This document shows, one piece after another, positions 45,758-53,321 of a stretch of 64,000 nucleotides of DNA. The notes below the pieces were generated by a model. It searched no databases, was not told where the DNA came from, and saw nothing but the letters and a program-made list of their open reading frames with translations. Positions within the stretch are counted from its first letter, which is position 1, and each line of letters starts with the position of its first letter. Made by a program: the position numbers and the translations under genes. The DNA is from Thiothrix sp. (lineage in GTDB: Bacteria; Pseudomonadota; Gammaproteobacteria; Thiotrichales; Thiotrichaceae), in the NCBI GenBank assembly GCA_008015155.1, contig SSFA01000021.1:1-64000 (forward strand). Reading direction: 5' to 3'.

Positions 45758-45780
45758 GCAGGTAGTATTTAACTACCTGC
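45758..45780. terminator. Perfect 9-bp hairpin between convergent aminotransferase and transglycosylase genes
   Basis: GCAGGTAGT (45758-45766) and ACTACCTGC (45772-45780) pair around ATTTA, whose last three bases are the stop codon of the minus-strand gene. There is no U-tract on either strand. Confidence 0.45.
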
Positions 45781-47013
45781 TTCAAAAGTTTTCGGTAAAG
45801 CGGTTTGTTCGCGAAGTAGTTTTAAATGCTCTAGGGTGGCATAACCGTCTGCTGGAAAACCGGTATCAGCTTGCCAGCGGCGTAAAGCAGCCCGTGTATT
45901 AGGCCCAATCGTCCCATCAACCCCATCAGTACTATAGCCTACTGCACTTAAGCGCTCTTGCAGTTCTGCCTTTTCTAAACGACTTAAAGGCTCTTCGTTG
46001 CGTGGCCAAGCGGCCTGCACGTCCAAGCCCCCTTTCAAACGCTCAGCTAGATACCCAGCCGCTAAAGCATAACTAATCGCATTATTGTATTTCAGCAAAA
46101 CATTAAAATTAGGATAAGTTAAAAAAGCTGGCCCACGATAACCTGCTGGAATAATGACAGCAGCACGCAGAGTGGGGGATAATTCTAGCGCTGAACCATC
46201 CACTCGATACACGCCTTGAGCAGTCCAATAATTCAGACTTTGCCAATTAGCCGGTTCTGTTTCCAACCAGTCAAAATTAACAGGCAAAACTACTTCAGTG
46301 CCCCAAGGTTGGCCGCGTTGCCAACCCGATTGGGCTAAATAATTAGCAGTCGACGCCAAAGCATCGGGAATACTAGTGCGTATATCGCGCTTGCCATCTC
46401 CATCAAAGTCGACAGCAAATTCTTCAAAGGTACTAGGAATAAACTGAGTATGCCCCAAGGCACCAGCCCAAGAACCTCGCAGATTAGTAATCGACATATC
46501 ACCGTTTTGTAGGATCCTTAGAGCAGCCAATAATTGTGCACGCCAAAAATTGCGGCGGTCTTCGCGCCCTTGATAAGCTAAAGTCGCTAACGAGCGAATC
46601 GCCGAATAATTACCCAGTTGCTGGCCATAACTACTTTCCATGCCCCAGATAGCGACAATATACTCAACATCAACGCCGTAAACCTCACTGATCCGTTTGA
46701 GGAGGGATGCATATTGTTTTAGCACATAACGCCCTTGCTCAACTCGTTCGGGTGAGACAGCGCTATCCATATACTCCCACACGGGCCGGCTAAACTCTGG
46801 CTGATAAGTATCAAGCTTGAGTACTTTTTTGTCAGTTAATAGACCGCGGAAAGCCAAATCTAAAGTAGCATCTTTAATACCTTGTTGCTGGGCATAGGAG
46901 CGAAAATTAGTTTGCCACTGTGCAAATTCTTGATCAGAAAATAGTGTATATCCAAACAAGACTACGCTAAAAAGAATACCAAGTTGTAGTGTACGCGCTA
47001 GCTTGCGACCCAT
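45769..47013 (-). CDS. Lytic murein transglycosylase (MltB family) with peptidoglycan-binding domain
   Basis: Cleaves peptidoglycan glycan strands to 1,6-anhydro products. It has 414 residues from the ATG at 47013; a TTG at 47034 is an alternative. One N-terminal hydrophobic segment (about 10-24) acts as signal or anchor. The SLT_3 domain has the catalytic glutamate in AIWGMESSYGQQLG. SWAGALGHTQFIPSTFEEFAVDFDGDGKRD is the MltB hallmark. The last ~60 residues form a PG_binding_1 domain (VGYSTDGVDGTIGPNTRAALRRWQ). The lack of a lipobox suggests a soluble or anchored periplasmic form. Confidence 0.92.
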   Translation of the reverse strand: MGRKLARTLQLGILFSVVLFGYTLFSDQEFAQWQTNFRSYAQQQGIKDATLDLAFRGLLTDKKVLKLDTYQPEFSRPVWEYMDSAVSPERVEQGRYVLKQYASLLKRISEVYGVDVEYIVAIWGMESSYGQQLGNYSAIRSLATLAYQGREDRRNFWRAQLLAALRILQNGDMSITNLRGSWAGALGHTQFIPSTFEEFAVDFDGDGKRDIRTSIPDALASTANYLAQSGWQRGQPWGTEVVLPVNFDWLETEPANWQSLNYWTAQGVYRVDGSALELSPTLRAAVIIPAGYRGPAFLTYPNFNVLLKYNNAISYALAAGYLAERLKGGLDVQAAWPRNEEPLSRLEKAELQERLSAVGYSTDGVDGTIGPNTRAALRRWQADTGFPADGYATLEHLKLLREQTALPKTFEAGS

Positions 47014-47111
47014 CCCTAAAACCAAAGACGTCAATTTAAGGCGCTATCATAAACAAACTTAAGCTGAGCTGCACCGACTGTTAACATTTATTCACTGCTG
47101 AGGAGCCTTTC

Positions 47112-48074
47112 ATGCTGCCGACTGTTTTTCTTGACTACGCAAGCACCAACCATAATGACCTAGATTTGAGTCAGTTAGAACAAGTGGGTCAGCCTCTAAT
47201 CCTTTGGGATCACACTAGCCCTGAAACATTGTTAGAGCATATTGGTGACGCTGAAATTGTGATCAGCAATAAGGTCGTCGTCGACGCGTCCACTTTGCAC
47301 AGACTCAAGGAGCAACTCAAACTCATTTGTATCGCCGCTACAGGTACTAATAACGTTGATTTGGCAGCTGCAAAGGCTCTGGGCATTCCGGTTTGTAATG
47401 TCCGCAATTATGGTAGTCGTTCAGTTGCTGAGCATTGTATAGGTCTAATCTTTGCTTTAGCGCGACAAATACCAGCTTATCATCAGGCCGTACAAGCGGG
47501 TACTTGGCAGCAAAGCAAACACTTCTGCTTTTTGGATTATCCTATCAGCGAGATCGCCGGTAAAACCTTAGGCATTATTGGTTATGGAACTTTGGGGCAA
47601 GCAACTGCAGACTTAGCGCGTGCTATCGGTATGAAAGTAATAATTGCTGAACGCTTAGATGCTATCAGTATACGGCCCGATCGAGTCAGTTTAGATGAGC
47701 TGTTTGCTCAGGCGGATGTGATTAGCCTACATTGCCCCTTAACAGAGCAGACTAAAGGCTTGATTAATGCAGAACGCCTTAGAAAAATGAAGCCCACCGC
47801 TTTTTTAATTAATACCGCTCGTGGTGGCTTAATCAACGAAACTGATCTTTTAGAGGCCTTGCAAAATAATCTGATCGCAGGCGTAGGTTTAGATGTCTTA
47901 AGCCTAGAACCACCGACTGCAGCGAATCCCTTATTGCAACATAGTTCACCTCAACTCATTATTACCCCCCATATTGCTTGGGCTAGTCTTAAAGCAAGGC
48001 AAACTTTAATCGATAAAATCGCTGAGATTATTGCTAAGTTTCAGCAGGGTGAGCTGTTGAATCAAGTGAATTAA
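47112..48074 (+). CDS. D-2-hydroxyacid dehydrogenase, probable hydroxypyruvate reductase/glycerate dehydrogenase
   Basis: An NAD(P)-dependent enzyme of 320 residues. The Rossmann motif is LGIIGYGTLGQATADLAR. The catalytic Arg is in NTARGG, the Glu in LDVLSLEPP and the His in TPHIAW. The VCNVRNYGSRSVAEHCIGLIFALAR segment is typical of glycerate dehydrogenase (HprA). It would reduce hydroxypyruvate to D-glycerate, the next step after serine-glyoxylate transamination. D-lactate or glyoxylate reductase activity is possible. GAGGAGCC precedes the ATG. Confidence 0.85.
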   Translation: MLPTVFLDYASTNHNDLDLSQLEQVGQPLILWDHTSPETLLEHIGDAEIVISNKVVVDASTLHRLKEQLKLICIAATGTNNVDLAAAKALGIPVCNVRNYGSRSVAEHCIGLIFALARQIPAYHQAVQAGTWQQSKHFCFLDYPISEIAGKTLGIIGYGTLGQATADLARAIGMKVIIAERLDAISIRPDRVSLDELFAQADVISLHCPLTEQTKGLINAERLRKMKPTAFLINTARGGLINETDLLEALQNNLIAGVGLDVLSLEPPTAANPLLQHSSPQLIITPHIAWASLKARQTLIDKIAEIIAKFQQGELLNQVN

Positions 48075-48183
48075 ACGACCGATTAGCGCATTAATTCAAA
48101 AGCTTATCAGTGTAGTGACTGTATCCTGAAGAGCACGGCGTTACTGTATCTAGTTATAGTCTCGCTAGTTCATTAGGGTCAGC

Positions 48184-48876
48184 ATGCCTAAGCTTATTAT
48201 TAAACGAGATAGCCCCCAACGCTTTACTCGGCAAGCGATCTTATTTTGGGTTTTAGGTTTATTACCGGTCACTTTATTGGCAGGCTTCTTAACGGGCAAT
48301 CTCATCAGTCATTGGCAGCATACCAGCTCTAAAGCAGGAGAAACGCCCCTACTCCCTTTAGCACCGCTAGTACAGCCTAAGCCTGCGTCATCTACTCCAA
48401 GCTTGAATTTGCCCTTACCCTTAAGCACACCCTTACCATTTGATGCTCAGCTTGAAAAAACGCCTAACAGCGTGGACACCGAGATTAAACCCAACCTCCC
48501 CCCCCCTGTTGATACGCCTAGCAAAGCCTTGAGTAAAACACGCGCTCCAGAACCTATCAAGCCAGCTAAATCACTCAAGCCAGCAGCCGAAAAAGCGATT
48601 ATTAATAGCAAAACTAGTCCTTCAATAAATCAAACTAATACCAAAAATCAGCAGAATAATCGCAACCGTCCTATTGAAGCTCCAATCCAGCGTAATAAAC
48701 CCGTTAAATCACCCCAAACAGTCAGTGAATCGCCACGTTCCCCAAGATCAGCGTCTCGTCCGCGGACTGAACGCACTGAAAGAGTCATTGCATCACCAAG
48801 CACTGACCAGAACGAGCGTGGTAGCACGAATGATTACCGACTACTTGAGCAATCTTTAGGTATTCCCTTGCAATAG
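48184..48876 (+). CDS. Pro/Ser/Thr-rich single-pass membrane protein, unknown
   Basis: No family is recognised. The 230-residue protein has a basic N-terminus and one membrane helix at about 20-46, then a long Pro-, Ser-, Thr- and Lys-rich region without order. It ends in a short conserved-looking motif, NDYRLLEQSLGIPLQ. The layout is that of an inner-membrane anchor with a periplasmic spacer, as in TonB-like or cell-wall-spanning proteins, but no TonB box partner is seen. It is followed after 37 bases by an OmpA-type lipoprotein and is probably co-transcribed with it, so the two may form an envelope-spanning pair. Confidence 0.7.
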   Translation: MPKLIIKRDSPQRFTRQAILFWVLGLLPVTLLAGFLTGNLISHWQHTSSKAGETPLLPLAPLVQPKPASSTPSLNLPLPLSTPLPFDAQLEKTPNSVDTEIKPNLPPPVDTPSKALSKTRAPEPIKPAKSLKPAAEKAIINSKTSPSINQTNTKNQQNNRNRPIEAPIQRNKPVKSPQTVSESPRSPRSASRPRTERTERVIASPSTDQNERGSTNDYRLLEQSLGIPLQ

Positions 48877-48913
48877 CGGCTTGCATTGCACGGCTCACAA
48901 TCAAGGTGATTTC

Positions 48914-50500
48914 ATGTCATTTAAGAAGAAAATGATGCTATTGCTCCTAGCATTTTTTGTGCTAGCTGCTTGCACGACTACCATTATACAAGCACCTGTC
49001 TTATTAGAACTCACCCAGCCTGTCCCCTTAAAAATAGCCACCGAGCGTGGAGCTAAGCATTTATTTACCTTAGTGCAACAAGAGCGCGGCTGGCGTAGTG
49101 AAGTTTTATCTACCAAAATTTTGGTATTACCCACTTATCAAGAAAACACCAAAAAAGTCTTGGAGCCTAGTTCAGCTATTTATACCTATCTGCAGCAACA
49201 AGTCAGCAGCTATAAAGGTATCCAACTTATTTCAGCTGAAACACAAGGTCGAGCACAAGCTAACTACGAACTCCACAGCAGCCTGCTCATGACTGAAGAT
49301 AAAGGCAAGGAAAAAGTCGTTTTAAGCATGTGGATGATAGAGCCACAATCTAAACGTAAACTCTCTACTGTCAGCTCTGCTATCCGCATGGATAACCCAA
49401 GCAGTCAACCCAAACTGAGCCGTCAGCTCGAGCCACAACCTTGGCTAGTTGCCCTAGAAGAATCGAGTCGTTTGATGCTGGCAGCTGCGACCCAAGACCG
49501 CTCTTGGCGTAAGCAACTAAGTGCTACCCAGGTTCTCTTAGTACCCATGTTTGATGCTAACTCTAAAGAAAATTTGAATTTAACCGCTGATCTACAGGCG
49601 CAACTACAAAAACACAGTGGGGGGGTAAAAATCGCAACCCTTTCACAAACTTTGTTGCCACAAGCCCATTATATAATTCACAGTGCTTTAGCAATTGATA
49701 AGACCAGCGAAGGTCAAGTCTATGATTTGAATGTATGGCTACGTGATGCTAAAACTGGGCGTCTATTAGCCCATGCTTTAAACAAAGTCTTAGCACAAGG
49801 CTTACCCTATGCCTTAAGTGCTGAATCAAAAGATAGCCCAATCTACACCGAGCCACTCAATCCAAACGGGCAAGGCTTTGATTTACGCCAAGAAATGCAA
49901 CGTCCTCATTACACAGCCCGTTTACAACTAGAGGCTATTTTGACTGATGCCGCTCAAGCTTATGCGAATGCTCACTATGCAAAAGCACTCGAGCTTTATG
50001 AAACAGCTCAGACTATGAAGAATGGCATGAGCTTGCGTAGCTTAGCAGGCCGCTATTTGGCTCTGATCCGCATGAATCGTACCGCGGAAGCAAGGATGGC
50101 TTTTGCTGATTTACTCAAATATGGTTTTAAGCACAGCCAACAACTGACTTTTAAAATTCTTTTTGCAGTGGACTCCACTCAATTTGCGGGCGGTGATTTT
50201 TTAAGTGGACAATATCAAGTTTGGACGGAAGAAATTGCAGATTACCTCAAATACCAACAAAGCTGTTTATTAGTCGCAGGGCATAGTAGCCATAGCGGTT
50301 CTGAAGCCTATAACTTGAAACTCTCTACCGCGCGCGCAGCCGTTATTCGTCAAGCAATGAAAGCTAAGCAACCCCTAGCAGGTGCTCGTACTCGCGCAGA
50401 AGGTAAAGGCTTTTATGAGAATATTATAGGGACTGGAACCGATGATTTTCGCGATGCTGTCGATCGCCGTGTAGAGTTTCGCAAACAAGCTTGCTTGTAA
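48914..50500 (+). CDS. Lipoprotein with two CsgG/LpoB-like repeats, TPR-like helices and C-terminal OmpA domain
   Basis: From ATG 48914 (AAGGTG upstream) it is 528 residues. The signal peptide ends in lipobox VLAAC (Cys near 20). Two homologous repeats follow at about 40-145 and 180-290; both contain WR...L..T..L..P.........L......LQ and end in AQA.Y..HS.L. The second adds VWLRDAKTGRLLAH, a strand pattern like LpoB/CsgG-fold domains. A TPR-like helical pair (AYANAHYAKALELYETAQ) leads to an OmpA-like peptidoglycan-binding domain (AVDSTQF, VAGHSSHSGSEAYNLKLSTARA, DAVDRRVEFR). It should sit in the outer membrane and hold peptidoglycan. The function is unknown. The repeat call is my own alignment by eye. 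Confidence 0.8.
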   Translation: MSFKKKMMLLLLAFFVLAACTTTIIQAPVLLELTQPVPLKIATERGAKHLFTLVQQERGWRSEVLSTKILVLPTYQENTKKVLEPSSAIYTYLQQQVSSYKGIQLISAETQGRAQANYELHSSLLMTEDKGKEKVVLSMWMIEPQSKRKLSTVSSAIRMDNPSSQPKLSRQLEPQPWLVALEESSRLMLAAATQDRSWRKQLSATQVLLVPMFDANSKENLNLTADLQAQLQKHSGGVKIATLSQTLLPQAHYIIHSALAIDKTSEGQVYDLNVWLRDAKTGRLLAHALNKVLAQGLPYALSAESKDSPIYTEPLNPNGQGFDLRQEMQRPHYTARLQLEAILTDAAQAYANAHYAKALELYETAQTMKNGMSLRSLAGRYLALIRMNRTAEARMAFADLLKYGFKHSQQLTFKILFAVDSTQFAGGDFLSGQYQVWTEEIADYLKYQQSCLLVAGHSSHSGSEAYNLKLSTARAAVIRQAMKAKQPLAGARTRAEGKGFYENIIGTGTDDFRDAVDRRVEFRKQACL

Positions 50501-50525
50501 GCTCAAGGGAGTTCAGCCAAAACCA

Positions 50526-50552
50526 ACCCTGCTAGTTCATTCCTAGCAGGGT
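50526..50552. terminator. Perfect 10-bp hairpin between convergent genes
   Basis: ACCCTGCTAG (50526-50535) and CTAGCAGGGT (50543-50552) pair around TTCATTC, centred between the OmpA lipoprotein and the HhH gene. On the minus strand a TGGTTTTGG stretch follows. It probably ends both transcripts. Confidence 0.55.
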
Positions 50553-50573
50553 CGTGTCAACTAGCTTACTGTC

Positions 50574-51491
50574 TTACTTTAATTTAGACCCTGCTGATTT
50601 AGCAGCTTTTTTAGCCTTTTGAACAATTTTCTTTGCAGCTTTGTCTGCTAACTTTTTGTCTTTCTTTTCTTTTTCAGCAATTTTCTTTAAAGCTTTTTTC
50701 TCTTTTTTCCGTTCTTTTTCAACCAGCTTTTTGGCCTTTTTGAGTTGCTTCTCAGCTTCGCGTTCTACCTTAGCTTGCTGCTTGTCACTGTCTTTGGCAG
50801 CTTTAGAAGACTTTTTATCTTTTTTACCACTGGATTCTTTTTTTGCATCCGCAACTTCAGGGGTTGGCTCTAACTTTGTTGCCTCAACTGGTATTGTTTC
50901 AGATGCTGACTTGACAGTAGTTGCTGCTTTAGTGCGTGTTCTTTTAGGTGCAGCGGGTTTGGACTCAGGCGTTTTATCAGCTGCTTGTGTTGGTGTAGCG
51001 ACAGGTTGCGCGGCGGTAGTCTTTCTGGTTCTGGAGCGTGTACTTGGTTTTGCAACCGACTCTGTGCTTTCAGATTCTGCTTTAGTTGCAGCAGCATTTT
51101 TACTAGCTGTAGTGGTTTTAGCACGACTAGGGCGTTTAGCGGCGGGTGCTTTAGCGGGAGCAGCAGGAGTAGCTACTTCTGCTACTGGTTCTGCCTCTAC
51201 TTCAGCAGGTTCAGGACTAACTGTTGTCGTTTCATTGTCAATATGGCTCCTATCTTCTGCAGGCTGTGTTTCAGTACTAGCTTCTGGCTCGCTGCTAGGC
51301 TCAAGTTTAGTTAAGAGCGCCTTAGCACTCTCTATAATGCCTGCAGCGGTACTTACACCAATGCCAGGTACATCAGCTAGCTCTTGCTCAGACATTGCTG
51401 CCAATTGTTCAACTGTTTTAATCCCACTCGACTCTAACCGAGTCTGCATAGCAGGGCCTACATATTTAACTTCAGAAAGTGATACTGTCAT
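50574..51491 (-). CDS. Helix-hairpin-helix protein with Lys/Ala-rich histone-H1-like tail
   Basis: A 305-residue protein. Residues 1-62 form a helix-hairpin-helix pair (VGPAMQTRLESSGIKTVEQL and DVPGIGVSTAAGIIESAK), a fold that grips DNA backbones or mediates protein contacts. Residues about 65-130 are acidic and Pro-rich. Residues 130-215 are Ala/Thr/Lys/Arg/Pro-rich with KRPSRAKT and TRSRTRKT units. The last ~90 residues are almost only Lys, Ala, Glu and Asp (KKAKKLVEKERKKEKKALKK), like eukaryotic H1 tails or Pseudomonas AlgP. A nucleoid-associated role is likely but unproven. AAGGAG precedes the ATG. Confidence 0.75.
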   Translation of the reverse strand: MTVSLSEVKYVGPAMQTRLESSGIKTVEQLAAMSEQELADVPGIGVSTAAGIIESAKALLTKLEPSSEPEASTETQPAEDRSHIDNETTTVSPEPAEVEAEPVAEVATPAAPAKAPAAKRPSRAKTTTASKNAAATKAESESTESVAKPSTRSRTRKTTAAQPVATPTQAADKTPESKPAAPKRTRTKAATTVKSASETIPVEATKLEPTPEVADAKKESSGKKDKKSSKAAKDSDKQQAKVEREAEKQLKKAKKLVEKERKKEKKALKKIAEKEKKDKKLADKAAKKIVQKAKKAAKSAGSKLK

Positions 51492-51593
51492 AAGCCTAAA
51501 CTCCTTAGCGTATTCAATTTATTATTGTAGAAAAAGCCTAGCTCCGCAGTTTGCAGAAATTAGAAAAAAAAGCCAATTGTTTCTAATAAAGTG

Positions 51594-53321
51594 TTAGTTT
51601 GGATATAAGTCAGCAAGCGCGGGCATGCTTGGCTTTATCGCGGGAACACCAGCTTGTTGGTAGTCTTGTACAGCTTGCCATAATTCTTGACCATCCCAGA
51701 CATGCGTAGTGGCTGCATATAAAACGGTACTGAGATCATCTAAAGCTTGTTTAAGTGGTAAATCAGCTTGTGCTCTTAAAGTGGCAATGGTGGCTGGGGC
51801 TAGCTTCAAATCCTCCCGAATCCAAACCTGTAGAGCTTGAAAAGCTGCAGAAGCATCATTATTTTGGCAAGCAGCTTGCAAAGCTTTTAAAGGCATGATG
51901 CTATTAGGCGCTGTAGGGCTAGGCATATGGGGTTTCAAGCGTCGATATCTAAGCCAATAGATCGCCACTGCCAAGAGGATCGAGCCTAGCATCACTACAA
52001 CTGCGTATATCCAATAGGAGTTACTAGGAGGCTTTGTTTCGGCTGGAGTTTGACTAGAGGGTAAAGTTTGCTCAGTGGGATTAAGTAGACTAGTTGCTGG
52101 CTCTGTGGGGGCGGGAGCTTGAACGGCTGCAGCAGGCTCGTTTGTAGGGTTGGTTTGACCAACGCCAGTGACTTTAAGTGGAGTGGGATCAAGACGCGCT
52201 GTCTGCATTTTTTTAGCTTTCAAATCCCACCAATCAATTTTAATTTCCGGCAGGACATAGTCACCATCGGCAGTCCCCATTAAAACCCATTTCTCTTCAC
52301 GCATGCCCACTACGCTGGAACCACCAAGATCATTATGAAACACTGGTTGATTCGCATAGCCCTTGATGCCCATCGGAGGTTTGAGGTCTAAAGCCGGTAA
52401 CTGCTCAGCCATCAGGCCGTCTGCAATAATCGCAATGGTTAAAGTGACAGGTTCTCCAGCTTTCAAGGTTTTATTAACAGGCTCCCAATGGGCATTCAGC
52501 GTCAAACTATTAGCAGGCAACCAAGTTCCTTTCACCTGCGGATGAGCTTGCACTTGAATAAGCAAGGGTTCTGAGAAACGTCGTACTTGTTTACCACCAA
52601 TGCCAAACGGATCGCTTTGTCGTGAACGCCGATCATCTAAAGCGCCTTGGAAAACGGTGCGCCCAATGCTCAACTCACCACTGACTTGAGGGAAGACCGC
52701 ATAACGGCGCTCAATCATGTTATAGCGCGTCCCATTACGAGTAATCACCCCACTTTTCGTCGTTCCTAGTTGCTGAATCAAGCCTTTACCCTTTTCCAAC
52801 TCAGGATGGGACATGCTCGCGCGGGTTGGTAATAAAGGGACTACATGCAAGAGACGCTGGGTCACAATGACCTGTTGCTGTACATAGGGATTAGGCGGAT
52901 CTGCAGTGAGTTCTACTAAAATATCAGCATTTTTAGCGCCTGTTGGATCACCTGCGCTCTGATCCACTACTTGAATAGTCAAAGGATCACTGCTCACGCT
53001 ACCAAAACTAATACTAGGAATGCTTAAATTGCCTGCATGATTAGCAAATAAAGTCACCAGCCAGCTGGTTTGTTGGCTCATCTGCCCATTGATATATTGC
53101 ACATTGGTACTGGTTGAAGTGCCAGTGACCTGAAAATCTTTATTAAGTGGAGTAAAGTCTGGCGTCGTCGTCAAAGCTTGATCGCTAGAAAAAGTCAGAG
53201 TGAAATCATCCCCTACTTGTACGGTATCACGATCAAGCTGTACCTGTACGCCTGCAGCCAATACTGTGCCTGCTAGGCTCCAGCACACTAATAGCAAGGC
53301 TATCAACTTAGACAGAGACAT
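51594..53321 (-). CDS. batD: BatD family protein
   Basis: A membrane-anchored periplasmic protein of the Bat (Bacteroides aerotolerance) cluster, 575 residues. From ATG 53321 it has a signal peptide ending near LAAG (about residue 23). Then come Ig-like beta domains (VQVQLDRDTVQVGDDFTLTF, RRYAVFPQVSGELSIG, HWEPVNKTLKAGEPVTLTI). A membrane helix lies near 440-462, and a cytoplasmic helical domain closes it (QALQVWIREDL). BatD is proposed to scaffold the BatA/BatB vWA proteins. The start shares a base with the batB/C stop (TAATG); an earlier in-frame start at 53387 is rejected. Confidence 0.88.
   Translation of the reverse strand: MSLSKLIALLLVCWSLAGTVLAAGVQVQLDRDTVQVGDDFTLTFSSDQALTTTPDFTPLNKDFQVTGTSTSTNVQYINGQMSQQTSWLVTLFANHAGNLSIPSISFGSVSSDPLTIQVVDQSAGDPTGAKNADILVELTADPPNPYVQQQVIVTQRLLHVVPLLPTRASMSHPELEKGKGLIQQLGTTKSGVITRNGTRYNMIERRYAVFPQVSGELSIGRTVFQGALDDRRSRQSDPFGIGGKQVRRFSEPLLIQVQAHPQVKGTWLPANSLTLNAHWEPVNKTLKAGEPVTLTIAIIADGLMAEQLPALDLKPPMGIKGYANQPVFHNDLGGSSVVGMREEKWVLMGTADGDYVLPEIKIDWWDLKAKKMQTARLDPTPLKVTGVGQTNPTNEPAAAVQAPAPTEPATSLLNPTEQTLPSSQTPAETKPPSNSYWIYAVVVMLGSILLAVAIYWLRYRRLKPHMPSPTAPNSIMPLKALQAACQNNDASAAFQALQVWIREDLKLAPATIATLRAQADLPLKQALDDLSTVLYAATTHVWDGQELWQAVQDYQQAGVPAIKPSMPALADLYPN

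Noticed and set aside
51545..51592. ATTAGAAA...TTTCTAAT stem with a nearby T-run (minus strand) upstream of the HhH gene
   Set aside because: The stem is all A/T and the T-run falls in the loop rather than after the stem, so it is not a credible terminator.
50641..51597. A 318-codon open frame on the plus strand, antisense to the HhH/H1-like gene
   Set aside because: It is a by-product of the Lys/Ala-rich codons on the other strand: its product is Ser/Phe/Leu/Ala low complexity, it has no ribosome site, and the minus-strand gene has HhH motifs and AAGGAG.
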